Source of the DNA: JAILLW01 sp045629045
GTDB lineage: Bacteria > Bacillota > Clostridia > Lachnospirales > Lachnospiraceae
NCBI GenBank assembly: GCA_045629045.1
Contig: JAZQQM010000038.1
Location: forward strand, 1-57,229
DNA: 57,229 nucleotides
Direction of reading: 5' to 3'
A program made the translations under genes and the position numbers. Of this stretch, positions 17,045-25,916 are shown piece by piece; position 1 is the first letter of the stretch, and each line of letters opens with the position of its first letter. The notes beneath the pieces are model-generated. The model did no database searches. It was not told the origin of the DNA and saw only the letters and a list, made by a program, of their open reading frames with translations.

Positions 17045-17908
17045 TCATTTAAGAATACCCATAAGTGAATTGAATGCGAGTTCAAAGGCCTCAAAGCCCG
17101 AAAGCTTCCTGCCCTCTGTAAGCAGTGTCTTTTTATCAGAGCCTTCCAATGAAGCAAATCCGACAAAATCAGACAAATGAGGTTCAAGCGAAAGATATCC
17201 GGTATATCCCGACTCATTTAAATCGTTCAGGATTGCCGCAACATTTCCGTCTCCCATACCGGCCGGAACAACCTTGCCGTTTTCAAGCAAAGCATCCTTA
17301 ACATGAATATATGCAATGTACGGCTTTAATAGGCTGTAAGCTCTTAATGTATCTTCCTGCGCCTGAACAAAATTTGCGAAATCAAAAATGGCCTTAAAAT
17401 GCTCTCCGTAAAAAGTCTTCATCAATTTAAGGCACTCATCTGCTTTCTCACCGTATATTCCTTTCTCATTTTCATGCAGAAGCACTGCGTCATTTGCTTT
17501 GGCATAATCTGCAAACTTTCCGATTCTGTCAAATACTTCATTCTCACAGTCTTCAAGTGCACAATTCTGAGGCATATAAAAACTGAACATCCTGATATTG
17601 GGTGTCTCCATCATGTGTGCAATTTCAACTGCTCGTTTAAAAGCTTCAAAATGAGGTTCGAAGTCCTCAGTAACACCAATCTTTCCCAAAGGTGAACCAA
17701 GCGCCGAAAGGGTAATTCCGTTCTGATCAAGAAAAGCCTTTATTTCTTTTACCTTTTTATCATCGTGAAAAATAAGATTGTTGCCGTCCACACCTCGCAT
17801 CTCTATATGAGATATTCCGAGTTTTTTGACAGACTCAACCTGAGTCACAAGATCCGAAGCTATTTCATCGGCAAAACCGGTAATTCTTTTGCTAATATCC
17901 ATAATCAA
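17045..17908 (-). CDS. Sugar phosphate isomerase/epimerase family TIM-barrel protein
   Basis: This 287-residue protein belongs to the AP-endonuclease-2-like xylose isomerase TIM-barrel family. It begins by aligning a barrel strand with ISHIEMRGVDG and carries metal-binding Glu/His/Asp positions in VLLHENEKGIYG, AIFDFANF and IAYIHVKDA. It lies 5 bp after a Gfo/Idh/MocA dehydrogenase gene, so it is the third gene of that operon. Such pairs act on keto-sugars or inositols, but the substrate cannot be read from the sequence. Confidence 0.82.
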   Translation of the reverse strand: MIMDISKRITGFADEIASDLVTQVESVKKLGISHIEMRGVDGNNLIFHDDKKVKEIKAFLDQNGITLSALGSPLGKIGVTEDFEPHFEAFKRAVEIAHMMETPNIRMFSFYMPQNCALEDCENEVFDRIGKFADYAKANDAVLLHENEKGIYGEKADECLKLMKTFYGEHFKAIFDFANFVQAQEDTLRAYSLLKPYIAYIHVKDALLENGKVVPAGMGDGNVAAILNDLNESGYTGYLSLEPHLSDFVGFASLEGSDKKTLLTEGRKLSGFEAFELAFNSLMGILK

Positions 17909-17913
17909 TCCTC

Positions 17914-19068
17914 CTAGTATGTTCCTGTAGTGTCAAATACGATTCCGGTATCCTGCTTCTTTTTTGATGTGGCACGCTTTTTGTTGAGTTCCTTAAGGAA
18001 CAGTTCTTCATCAAAGGGAATCGAAACCGTTTCATTCAACCAGCTTGAAAGATGCATTGCATTCGAAAGGGTAAGCGCTCTTATGCCCTCTTCTCCTGAA
18101 GCAACCAATTCCGTGCCGTGAAGAATCCTGTTCGTAAATGCCTTCAGGACTCCTATATGCTGCTCGTTCAGACCATCGGTTTCAACTTCTATCTGAGTAA
18201 CATCCGGAGATTTAAATCCCTCTTTCTCAGTCATGCAGAAGGTTCTCTCATTTTCACTGAGCTTATAATATGTCAGTTTGCCATACTCGCAGATAATCTT
18301 TCCCATCTCGAAAGTAATCTCAAGTCGGTTTGTTCCGGGCGCATCGGCAGTAGTCGTAACAAAAACGCCCGTAGCTCCGTTCTCAAATTCCATATAAGCA
18401 GTCACGTCATCTTCAACTTCGATATTGTGCCATTTAGCCTCGTGGCAGAACGCACGCACCTTCACCGGAAGACCGCACAGCCACTGCAATAAATCAAGCT
18501 GATGAGGGCACTGATTAAGCAATACTCCTCCGCCTTCACCGTCCCAAGTAGCTTTCCAGCTTGCCGCATCATAATAGCTCTGGGTTCTGTACCAGTCGGT
18601 AATAATCCAGTTAACACGCTTCATCTGTCCCAATTCGCCGCTTTCAATCATCTCATGCAGCTTCCTGTATGTACAGTTGATTCTTTGATTAAACATGATT
18701 GCAAATACTTTATCCGACTTAGCTGCAGCTTCATTCATTTCTCTTACCTGCTTTGTATAAACGCCCGCAGGTTTTTCGCTGATAGCATGAACTCCGTGCT
18801 CCAATGCATAGATAACATATTCAGGATGAAAATAGTGTGGTGTTGCAACCAGCACTGCATCACATTTTCCCGAATCAATCAGTTCTTTTCCGTCAGCAAA
18901 CACGGCAATATCAGCAGGCAGATTCTCTTTTGCCCAGTCAAGTCTTGACTGTCTGACATCTGCTACCGCAGTCAGCGCCAGGTTCGGTACCTTACCGTCC
19001 ATAATACTGTGTACATGATTTGTTCCCATACCACCGATTCCGATGATTCCGATTCTTACCTTCTCCAT
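17914..19068 (-). CDS. Gfo/Idh/MocA family oxidoreductase (second of pair)
   Basis: This 384-residue NAD(P)-dependent sugar dehydrogenase has a Rossmann N-terminus RIGIIGIGGMGTNHV and the conserved EKPAGVYTKQV lysine motif near residue 98. Its C-terminal beta-sheet domain includes GGGVLLNQCPHQLDLLQWL, where the His is a typical catalytic residue. The tail of about 30 residues is Lys-rich and unusual. Its ATG directly follows the stop of the upstream paralogue (TGAATG). The substrate is unknown. Confidence 0.88.
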   Translation of the reverse strand: MEKVRIGIIGIGGMGTNHVHSIMDGKVPNLALTAVADVRQSRLDWAKENLPADIAVFADGKELIDSGKCDAVLVATPHYFHPEYVIYALEHGVHAISEKPAGVYTKQVREMNEAAAKSDKVFAIMFNQRINCTYRKLHEMIESGELGQMKRVNWIITDWYRTQSYYDAASWKATWDGEGGGVLLNQCPHQLDLLQWLCGLPVKVRAFCHEAKWHNIEVEDDVTAYMEFENGATGVFVTTTADAPGTNRLEITFEMGKIICEYGKLTYYKLSENERTFCMTEKEGFKSPDVTQIEVETDGLNEQHIGVLKAFTNRILHGTELVASGEEGIRALTLSNAMHLSSWLNETVSIPFDEELFLKELNKKRATSKKKQDTGIVFDTTGTY

Positions 19069-20085
19069 TCAGTCCTCCTTTTTTTCATTCCGACGTCTTG
19101 CATCTTTGTATATTTTCATCGTAGTCCTGAGGGTATTTTCAACCCCGTCTATATCATTTCCGTACGCCTTTTTGTTAATAAGGCAATCATAAAAATCGCT
19201 TATGCAGGCCAGGTGGCCGCTTCCCCAGTAACTCTTTCCGATACCTTCCCCGTTTTCCTCATATGTTATTATGACAGGCTTCTTCCCGTCCTCACAAATC
19301 TGAACGGTGCGGTCAATCATAGTTGCGCGTCCTCTTTCAAAGCTCAACTCCAAAATTACAGGTGCATCACAAGTATAAGCTGTTGTCGCAAAAAACGAAG
19401 CTCTTTTACCTTCTTCAAATTCCATCCAGGCCTCTAGAGTATCCTCAACCTCAATTACATCGCCTAAATGATGATTTTGCATGGATGCTGAAACCTTAAC
19501 AGGCTTCCCCAGATACCTGAGCATCAGATCAAGCGTATGAATCGACTGATTTATCAATGCTCCGCCGCATTCCTTTTCCAGACTGCCGTGCCAGTCATCC
19601 GAATAGTAATCCTTATCACGCTTCCAGGTTACAATGCCTCTTACCCCTGTTACTTTACCCAGCTCGCCGCTCTGAGCCAGCTTATCAAGTTCAAGTGTTG
19701 TCTTGTTATACCTGTTTTGAAAACAAAAGCCTGCCGGAACTTTTAAATCGGCAGCAAGACCTTTCATCACCTCGAACTCCTCTTCAGTCACAGCCGGAGG
19801 CTTTTCCATAAATACCGCAATACCTCGCTTTATCGCTTCAATCGCCATCGGAACATGAAGATAGTGCGGTGTACAGATATGAACAACTTCAGGCTGAACC
19901 TTTTCAAGCATCAGAATATAGTCATTAAAGACATCCGCCTTGCCGCCGGTAAACTCCTGAGACATCCTTTCGGCTCTTTCCGCTTTTATATCTGCAAAAG
20001 CTGCGATTTGTACATCCGGTATCTTCTTGAGCGCCCACGAATGAACCTGCGCAATATGACCGCAACCGATTATAGCTACTCTCAT
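19069..20085 (-). CDS. Gfo/Idh/MocA family oxidoreductase (first of pair)
   Basis: This 338-residue dehydrogenase is a paralogue of its neighbour, with Rossmann motif VAIIGCGHIAQVHSW, MEKPPAVTEEE and CGGALINQSIHTLDLMLRYLG (catalytic His). I start at the ATG at 20085 because GAGG lies 9 bases upstream. The GTG at 20100 lies inside that ribosome site. It heads an operon of two dehydrogenases and an isomerase, divergent from an AraC regulator that probably controls it. Confidence 0.88.
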   Translation of the reverse strand: MRVAIIGCGHIAQVHSWALKKIPDVQIAAFADIKAERAERMSQEFTGGKADVFNDYILMLEKVQPEVVHICTPHYLHVPMAIEAIKRGIAVFMEKPPAVTEEEFEVMKGLAADLKVPAGFCFQNRYNKTTLELDKLAQSGELGKVTGVRGIVTWKRDKDYYSDDWHGSLEKECGGALINQSIHTLDLMLRYLGKPVKVSASMQNHHLGDVIEVEDTLEAWMEFEEGKRASFFATTAYTCDAPVILELSFERGRATMIDRTVQICEDGKKPVIITYEENGEGIGKSYWGSGHLACISDFYDCLINKKAYGNDIDGVENTLRTTMKIYKDARRRNEKKED

Positions 20086-20118
20086 ATACAGTTTCCTCAC
20101 AAATGATTTATATGGTTC

Positions 20119-20153
20119 TTATATCATTGTATAAGATAAAAAAATGATATAAT
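20119..20153. promoter_or_regulatory. Inverted repeat and -10 box in the araC/dehydrogenase divergent region
   Basis: Perfect 10-bp arms TTATATCATT (20119-20128) and its complement (20143-20152) are separated by 14 bp. They overlap a plus-strand TATAAT (20148-20153) that could serve the AraC gene and an AT-rich element that could serve the minus-strand operon. This is a likely operator for the AraC protein. Confidence 0.5.
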
Positions 20154-20212
20154 ATGTATATATAATACTAAAAATATGTAATATCACGACTTTTCGATTA
20201 AGGACCTAATAT

Positions 20213-21067
20213 ATGCCTGATAATATCCCCTACTACGTTGTAAATGAGCCATACGAATTGTATTACAAGAACGAAGCAAGTGCCTTCCCTGTCGGTGCAC
20301 ACACTCATAACGCTGCAGAAATATACCTGACCCTTACCGATCTTCCTGATGCCCTTTTAAATGACACAGTATCAAGTATCAGAAGAGGAACACTTATCAT
20401 CATTCCACCTTTTTGCGTGCACCAGCTCTATCACGAAAAAGATGTAATATATGAGCGCTACATTATGAACATCGACATAGCCTGGCTTGATAACATATTA
20501 TACGGTAATAAAGACTTCACCGAAGCCTTAAAACATTCTGACCGTCCTCTCATACTGCCCTTATCCGACCGGGTATTAGTTACCCTGACCGCAGCACTGA
20601 ATCATCTGCTGCCCGTAATAAAAGAAAAAACAATAAAAAGTACCGCAGAATTCTTTTCGACACTGTCGATTCTAAATTCTGCGGTACAGGATGCACGCCG
20701 TAATACCTCTTTTGACTCGATAATAATCACAAAATCTCAAAAGACCGTTAATGATATCATCGCATATATAAACAATCATTTGGAGGAAAATATAACCCTG
20801 TCAGAAATATCGGATTATTTCTTCCTCAATAAAGATTATCTGGCAAGACTCTTTATGAAGCATACCCACACTTCCATCGGCAGATACATATCCATTCAGC
20901 GTATCGCAAAGTCTCAGGAATATCTCCGTTCCGGTATGAGCGTATCTGAAGTAAGTGAAAAGATGGGCTTCTCCAGTTATGCATATTTTTTTAAAGTGTT
21001 TCAAAAAATGACAGGCATCTCACCGAGCCAATACAAAAATACTTTGCAAAGTCAGCGTAATGATTAA
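20213..21067 (+). CDS. AraC-family transcriptional regulator
   Basis: This 284-residue regulator has an N-terminal cupin (AFPVGAHTHNAAEIYLTL around residue 25) and a C-terminal pair of helix-turn-helix motifs (NITLSEISDYFFLNKDYLAR and MSVSEVSEKMGFSSYAYFFK, ending GISPSQYK). The His-rich cupin suggests a sugar ligand. It is divergent from the two-dehydrogenase operon across 127 bp that contain an inverted repeat, so it probably activates that operon. Confidence 0.9.
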   Translation: MPDNIPYYVVNEPYELYYKNEASAFPVGAHTHNAAEIYLTLTDLPDALLNDTVSSIRRGTLIIIPPFCVHQLYHEKDVIYERYIMNIDIAWLDNILYGNKDFTEALKHSDRPLILPLSDRVLVTLTAALNHLLPVIKEKTIKSTAEFFSTLSILNSAVQDARRNTSFDSIIITKSQKTVNDIIAYINNHLEENITLSEISDYFFLNKDYLARLFMKHTHTSIGRYISIQRIAKSQEYLRSGMSVSEVSEKMGFSSYAYFFKVFQKMTGISPSQYKNTLQSQRND

Positions 21068-21083
21068 TAAGCGAGGATATATG

Positions 21084-21569
21084 TCAGGCAAACATATCAT
21101 TATGACGTTTCGCCCGAATAAGCTGAACAATGGCATCCGCCACCAGCAACCCGACATACACAAACGATATCACTAGCGTGCTCAATTCGGAATCCATAAA
21201 TAAAATAACCTCGAACAATGAATATATGCCGGACAAAAGACCCATGACCGTGATCATCGTCACCATGTCGCCGTACACAACCACTGCTGCCTGAGGTTTC
21301 ACCTTGAAAGGCATGTTCCAATATTTCGGAGACACAAGGTGACTGATCAGACAAAACAATATCACCATACTGAGCATAATCAGCGGAAGAATCAGTGCGC
21401 TAAAAGGCGACCCGTACCCGTCAATCTCCCCCGCCATATTGTAATGCGTAGGTATTTGTCCATCAATTGTTGATGCCTTAATAATCACATAAAGTACGGA
21501 TGCCAGGATAAACACAAAGCTTACCGCCTCCATAAATATATGACTGATTCTGATATATGGTTTTCTCAT
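21084..21569 (-). CDS. DUF1648 membrane protein
   Basis: This 161-residue integral membrane protein has about four helices. It carries the DUF1648 signature IPTHYNMAGEIDGYGSP after helix 1, a motif seen in SdpI-like proteins. SdpI itself is an immunity protein in Bacillus, but this protein is too short for the full SdpI architecture, so an immunity role is only a possibility. It faces the AraC gene convergently with a 16-bp gap. A 126-bp tandem element separates it from the ribbon-helix-helix gene. Its AAGGAG ribosome site partly overlaps that element. Confidence 0.8.
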   Translation of the reverse strand: MRKPYIRISHIFMEAVSFVFILASVLYVIIKASTIDGQIPTHYNMAGEIDGYGSPFSALILPLIMLSMVILFCLISHLVSPKYWNMPFKVKPQAAVVVYGDMVTMITVMGLLSGIYSLFEVILFMDSELSTLVISFVYVGLLVADAIVQLIRAKRHNDMFA

Positions 21570-21577
21570 ATATTACT

Positions 21578-21703
21578 CCTTCATCATTCGGTCACGTTAG
21601 TGCATCGTGACCTCATTCGGATTTCCTTCGAAAATCCGTACCTTCATCATTCGGTCACGTTAGTGCATCGTGACCTCATTCGGATTTCCTTCGAAAATCC
21701 GTA
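21578..21703 (-). repeat. Two-hairpin leader element, two tandem 63-bp copies
   Basis: Two essentially identical units (21578-21640 and 21641-21703) each contain, in minus-strand order, hairpin I (CGGATTT...AAATCCG) and hairpin II (GGTCACG...CGTGACC). A third partial start is at 21704. The last bases of the downstream unit form part of the AAGGAG site of the DUF1648 gene. Diverged copies occur at 22953-23011 and 54943-55005. Confidence 0.85.
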
Positions 21704-21715
21704 CCTTCAGTCAAA

Positions 21716-21913
21716 TCATTTAATATCAAATTCCGGCGGGACATCTATCTCCTGTCCCACATACTTCCCATCCTTTTTTCTCTGTCTTACACATTCGGAA
21801 AGCAGGTACTCAATTTGCCCGTTTACCGATCTGAAATCATCCTCTGCCCAAGCGGCTATATCTGAGTAAAGTTTTTCCGACAGTCTTAAAGGAATCTGCT
21901 TTTTCTCTGCCAT
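21716..21913 (-). CDS. Small ribbon-helix-helix (Arc-type) protein
   Basis: This 65-residue protein reads MAEKKQIPLRLSEKLYSDIA at the N-terminus. One beta strand (IPLRL) and two helices follow, with FRSVNGQIEYLL as the typical second helix. This is the Arc/MetJ DNA-binding fold. It overlaps the SPFH gene stop by one base (TAATG), so the two are co-translated. Arc-like proteins of this kind are often found next to SPFH genes in Firmicutes, possibly as an autoregulator. No toxin partner is visible. Confidence 0.8.
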   Translation of the reverse strand: MAEKKQIPLRLSEKLYSDIAAWAEDDFRSVNGQIEYLLSECVRQRKKDGKYVGQEIDVPPEFDIK

Positions 21914-22935
21914 TAATATAAGCTTCCCGAATTAACTACCGGCTGTGCGTCGTGGTTGCCGCATAATACCACGAGAAGGTTCGAAACCATAGCTGCTTTT
22001 CTCTCTTCATCAAGGTCAACAATGCTCTTTTCATTGAGTCTTTCAAGAGCCATCTCAACCATTCCTACCGCTCCGTCAACTATCATCTTTCTTGCATCAA
22101 TAATTGCTGATGCCTGCTGACGCTGAAGCATTACGGATGCAATCTCAGGTGCATAAGCAAGATAAGTAATTCTTGCGTCCATAATTTCAAGTCCGGCGTC
22201 CTCTACCTTTGACTGAATCTCTTCTCTGATACGTAAAGCTACAACCTCTGCAGAGCCTCTCAAACTGCCCTCATCTGCCTGTCCGTCACCTGTAGTATCT
22301 ACATCCTTCGCGATATCGTAAGGATAGATTCTGACAATATTTCTCAAAGCAGAGTCACACTGAAGTGAAAGATATTCTTTATAGTTGTCAACATTAAATA
22401 CAGCCTTAGCTGTATCGGTTACTCTCCAGATAACAGCGATACCGATTTCGATAGGATTACCGAGACAATCATTAATCTTCTGGCGTCCGTTATTAAGTGT
22501 CATAGCCTTAAGAGATATTCTCTTGGTAAATGCATCGAGCTGAACAGGCACTCCGTCAGGGTTGACCTTAACTCCGTTCACTGTTCTGTTGTCACCACTC
22601 TGTGCAAGTTTTGTACCTGCAGCAGGATTGATGGCAACACAGAAAGGATTTACAAAATAAAATCCGGGCTCGCGAAGAGTTCCCTTATATGTTCCGAAAA
22701 GGGTAAGAACCAAAGCTTCCTGAGGCTTAATAACCTTCAGTCCGATCATCGGTATCCATCCTAACCCTACTATAACAAGTCCTGTAACGAGTGATGCAAC
22801 TCCCGCAGCAGACTCTGATGTCTCTAACTGAATTCCTCCGAAAACGACAGCTGCAATTCCTGCACATAAAACCAAAATGTTTAGAAGCAAAACAGCCATA
22901 CCGTTTTTCTTTGTCGTATAAGTTTTTTCTGTCAT
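21913..22935 (-). CDS. SPFH-domain membrane protein (stomatin/prohibitin family)
   Basis: This 340-residue protein has two N-terminal membrane helices (about residues 14-33 and 43-65). An SPFH/Band 7 domain follows (KVIKPQEALVLTLFGTYKGT to about residue 240) and then an Ala/Glu-rich helical segment (QQASAIIDARKMIVDGAVGM). SPFH proteins form membrane microdomain scaffolds. It is preceded by a GGGAGG site and followed by the ribbon-helix-helix gene. Confidence 0.88.
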   Translation of the reverse strand: MTEKTYTTKKNGMAVLLLNILVLCAGIAAVVFGGIQLETSESAAGVASLVTGLVIVGLGWIPMIGLKVIKPQEALVLTLFGTYKGTLREPGFYFVNPFCVAINPAAGTKLAQSGDNRTVNGVKVNPDGVPVQLDAFTKRISLKAMTLNNGRQKINDCLGNPIEIGIAVIWRVTDTAKAVFNVDNYKEYLSLQCDSALRNIVRIYPYDIAKDVDTTGDGQADEGSLRGSAEVVALRIREEIQSKVEDAGLEIMDARITYLAYAPEIASVMLQRQQASAIIDARKMIVDGAVGMVEMALERLNEKSIVDLDEERKAAMVSNLLVVLCGNHDAQPVVNSGSLY

Positions 22936-22952
22936 ATCAATTCCTCCCTACA

Positions 22953-23011
22953 TATTCTGTCACGTTGATGCATTCATGGCCTCATTAGGATTTGCTTCAC
23001 AAATCCTTGCC
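22953..23011 (-). repeat. Two-hairpin leader element, single copy before SPFH gene
   Basis: This is a diverged copy of the element at 21578. Hairpin I is AGGATTTG...CAAATCCT with loop TGAAG. Hairpin II is less perfect here (GGCCATG...CGTGAC). It lies between the promoter (23069-23096) and the ribosome site of the SPFH gene, so it would be in the 5' leader of the message. The gene-free stretch 22936-23270 consists of this element, the promoter and the kdgK terminator. Confidence 0.75.
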
Positions 23012-23068
23012 TGCTATTACATCTGACAAACGCCTTTGTGTACAAAAGCATATTTGTTTGATATCTTT

Positions 23069-23096
23069 ATGATATCATGTTTATTTCAAAAGTCAA
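23069..23096 (-). promoter_or_regulatory. Promoter of the SPFH operon
   Basis: On the minus strand TTGACT (23091-23096) and TATCAT (23069-23074) are separated by 16 bp. The -10 region is part of a perfect 19-bp palindrome TGATATC-TTTAT-GATATCA (23059-23077). That palindrome could be the operator of the small ribbon-helix-helix protein encoded in the same operon. Confidence 0.6.
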
Positions 23097-23183
23097 GCGA
23101 TTTTTATTCTGATCAATAATGTGCTATTTTGATCTGATTCAGCGAATCCAAATTTACCGTACGACACAAATCCGCTCACACAC

Positions 23184-23239
23184 AAAAAAAGAACCCAACA
23201 CCTAAAAGTCAACAAACTCAAAAGTATCGGGATTCTTTT
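23184..23239 (-). terminator. Terminator of the uxaB-uxaA-uxaC-kdgK operon
   Basis: On the minus strand the arms AAAAGAATCCC and GGGTTCTTTT pair with one bulge around a loop of about 30 bases. A T-run (23184-23190) follows. It lies 31 bp beyond the kdgK stop. The large loop lowers confidence. Confidence 0.55.
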
Positions 23240-23270
23240 CCTGAATGAATATATGAAATGAAGATATTTG

Positions 23271-24368
23271 TTATCTCTGTACTCTTGCACCTGCTCCGCC
23301 CATAAGTGCCTCTACTTCCTTCTTTGAAGCCATAGTAGTGTCACCGGGTGTAGTCATTGCAAGTGCACCATGTGCTGCGCCGTAGTTAACTGCAACTTCG
23401 GCATCACCTGTAGTCATAAGACCGTAAATCAGACCTGAAGCAAAAGAATCTCCTCCGCCTACGCGGTCCATAATCTCAAGTCCGTCATACTGCTTAGCCT
23501 TGTAAATCTCGCCATCAGCCCAGCAGATTGCACTCCAGTCATTAACTGTTGCAGTCTTTACCTGACGAAGTGTAGTTGCAACTGCCTTGAAATTAGGATA
23601 TGTTTTTGCTGCCTCGTTAATCATCTTCTTGTAACCCTCAAGGTTAAGTGTCTTAAGGTTTGCATCATTACCCTCGATTTCAAAACCAAGGCAAGCGGTA
23701 AAGTCTTCTTCGTTACCGATCATAACGTCAACATACTTTGCGATTTCTTTGTTTACTTCCTGTGCCTTTGCCTGACCGCCGATAGCGCTCCACATAGAAG
23801 GTCTGTAGTTAAGATCATATGAAACTACAGTTCCGTATTTCTTTGCTGTCTTGATGGCTGCCAGAATGGTTTCGCAAGACTGCTCTGAAAGTGCGGCGTA
23901 AATTCCGCCGGTATGGAGCCATCTTACTCCGAGTTCACCAAAGATATATTCAAAATCAAGATCTGCAGGAGTAGCCTTTGAAATAGCGGTATTTGCACGG
24001 TCTGAACATCCTACGGCACCGCGAATACCAAATCCGCGCTCTGTAAAGTTAAGTCCGTTTCTGCATACGCGGCCGATACCATCTGTTGGCATCCACTTAA
24101 TAAGTGAAGTATCTACTCCTCCCTGAAGAATGAAATCCTCCATAAGCTTTCCTACTTCATTATCTGCAAATGCGGTAATAACAGCAGTCTTCATGCCAAA
24201 ACATCTGCGAAGTCCGCGTACAACATTGTACTCTCCGCCGCCCTCCCAGGCTCTGAACTGACGAGCAGTACGGATTCTTCCCTCACCGGGATCGAGTCGA
24301 AGCATTACCTCTCCGAGAGATACTGCATCAAATGTACATTCCTTTGCAGGCTTAAGATTTAATTCCAT
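23271..24368 (-). CDS. kdgK: 2-dehydro-3-deoxygluconate kinase (PfkB family)
   Basis: KdgK phosphorylates KDG to KDPG at the meeting point of the two uronate branches. The 365-residue PfkB fold has the sugar-binding GGGEYNVVRGLRR near residue 43 and the signature GGGDSFASG at 304-312 with catalytic Asp307. It is the last gene of the operon after uxaC. The assignment as KdgK rather than another PfkB kinase rests on the operon plus the presence of KdgA in the locus. Confidence 0.88.
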   Translation of the reverse strand: MELNLKPAKECTFDAVSLGEVMLRLDPGEGRIRTARQFRAWEGGGEYNVVRGLRRCFGMKTAVITAFADNEVGKLMEDFILQGGVDTSLIKWMPTDGIGRVCRNGLNFTERGFGIRGAVGCSDRANTAISKATPADLDFEYIFGELGVRWLHTGGIYAALSEQSCETILAAIKTAKKYGTVVSYDLNYRPSMWSAIGGQAKAQEVNKEIAKYVDVMIGNEEDFTACLGFEIEGNDANLKTLNLEGYKKMINEAAKTYPNFKAVATTLRQVKTATVNDWSAICWADGEIYKAKQYDGLEIMDRVGGGDSFASGLIYGLMTTGDAEVAVNYGAAHGALAMTTPGDTTMASKKEVEALMGGAGARVQR

Positions 24369-24431
24369 AATTATAAATTCTCCTTATTTGATTCTGTATG
24401 TAACTTAATTATGCTGATTATATAATAAACA

Positions 24432-25844
24432 TCATTTTAGCATGTTAAATTCAAAGTAATTTACTGCATTGTTGTAAGAAATATTCTGTACGATCTCGCC
24501 GAGAATATCATAATCCTCAGGGAATTCACCGTTATCTACCCAGTTTCCGAGAAGATTGCAGAGAATTCTTCTGAAATATTCATGACGGGTATATGATAAA
24601 AAGCTTCTTGAATCAGTCAGCATTCCCACAAAGCCCGAAAGGTTTCCGAGATTTGCAAGGGAAATCATCTGATTTATCATACCGGTTTTGTTGTCATTAA
24701 ACCACCATGCACTGCCCTGCTGAATCTTTGCAACTGCATCAGAGTTCTGGAAACAGCCGAGAATAGTTCCGATAGCTTCGTTATCATTAGGGTTAAGACT
24801 GTAAAGAATCGTCTTGGGAAGTGCTCCCTGTGACTCAAGTAAATTAAGGAAATCAGCAGTCTGTGCCGAAGGAGCATAATTGTTGATGCAGTCGTATCCG
24901 GTATCGGGACCAAGCTTTGCAAACATAGGCTTGTTGTTGTCACGCTTGCATCCGTAATGGAGCTGAAGAACCCAGTTTCTCTTTGTATACTCACCTGCAG
25001 CAAAAGCCATAAATGCCGTCTTAAACTGCATCTGCTCTTTGTAGGTCAGTTCAGCATTTTCAAGTCCCTTTTTGAATATAGCCTCAACCTCAGCATCCGA
25101 AGCAGTTTCGCACATTACATATTCAAGTGCGTGATCCGAAACAACACATCCCATGGAAGCAAAGAAATCCATTCTGTTAATGAGTGCCTTCTTCAAATCC
25201 TCAAATGAATTGATTGAAATTCCGCTTACCTCTGCAAGCTTTGCAATATAAGCACTGTATTCAGGCTTTTCAAGATTCATAGCCTTATCAGGTCTCCATG
25301 CAGGAAGAACTGCAACATCAAAGCTCTTATCCTCAGCTATCATCTTATGCCATTCAAGTGAGTCTACCGGATCATCAGTTGTGCATATAAGTGTTACATT
25401 TGACTGTCTGATGATATTTCGAACACTCATGGAAGGCTCTGCGAGCTTCTTATTGCAAAGCTCCCATACTTCTTCGGCATTCTTAGCCGAAAGAGCACCG
25501 TAAAAACCGAAATAACGCTGAAGCTCAAGATGTGACCAATGATACAGAGGATTGCCGATAGCCTTTCCGAGACACTCAGCCCACTTTAAGAACTTTTCCT
25601 TATCCGAAGCATCTCCTGTAATATATTTTTCCTCTACACCGCAGGAGCGCATAAAACGCCACTTATAGTGATCTCCGCCAAGCCAGACCTGAGTAATATT
25701 CTCAAACTGTCTGTCCTCTGCAATCTCCTTAGGATTAATATGACAATGATAGTCCAAAACCGGCATTTTTGCCGCATAATCATGATACAGCTTCTTTGCT
25801 GTCTCAGTCTGAAGCAGGAAATTCTCATCCATAAAAGCCTTCAT
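24432..25844 (-). CDS. uxaC: Uronate isomerase UxaC
   Basis: UxaC converts galacturonate to tagaturonate and glucuronate to fructuronate. The 470-residue amidohydrolase-like barrel shows the metal site DYHCHINPKEIAE (His33, His35), the WWFNDNKTGM motif and GMLTDSRSFLSYTRHEYFRR near the C-terminus, all typical. It lies third in the operon, 72 bp after uxaA, with a leader that has a GGAG site before its ATG. Confidence 0.95.
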   Translation of the reverse strand: MKAFMDENFLLQTETAKKLYHDYAAKMPVLDYHCHINPKEIAEDRQFENITQVWLGGDHYKWRFMRSCGVEEKYITGDASDKEKFLKWAECLGKAIGNPLYHWSHLELQRYFGFYGALSAKNAEEVWELCNKKLAEPSMSVRNIIRQSNVTLICTTDDPVDSLEWHKMIAEDKSFDVAVLPAWRPDKAMNLEKPEYSAYIAKLAEVSGISINSFEDLKKALINRMDFFASMGCVVSDHALEYVMCETASDAEVEAIFKKGLENAELTYKEQMQFKTAFMAFAAGEYTKRNWVLQLHYGCKRDNNKPMFAKLGPDTGYDCINNYAPSAQTADFLNLLESQGALPKTILYSLNPNDNEAIGTILGCFQNSDAVAKIQQGSAWWFNDNKTGMINQMISLANLGNLSGFVGMLTDSRSFLSYTRHEYFRRILCNLLGNWVDNGEFPEDYDILGEIVQNISYNNAVNYFEFNMLK

Positions 25845-25916
25845 ACTAATACTCCTCCAACATAAAAATGTTAATTATTTCAGTAATCTATGCTCCTTCA
25901 TAAGCATTATGACACT

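Noticed and set aside
21713..21913. Toxin-antitoxin pair with the Arc-like protein
   Set aside because: Neighbours are an SPFH protein and a DUF1648 membrane protein. No toxin-like small protein is present.
23093..23290. Small minus-strand frame after kdgK
   Set aside because: It overlaps the kdgK terminator and promoter of the SPFH operon and lacks a ribosome site.
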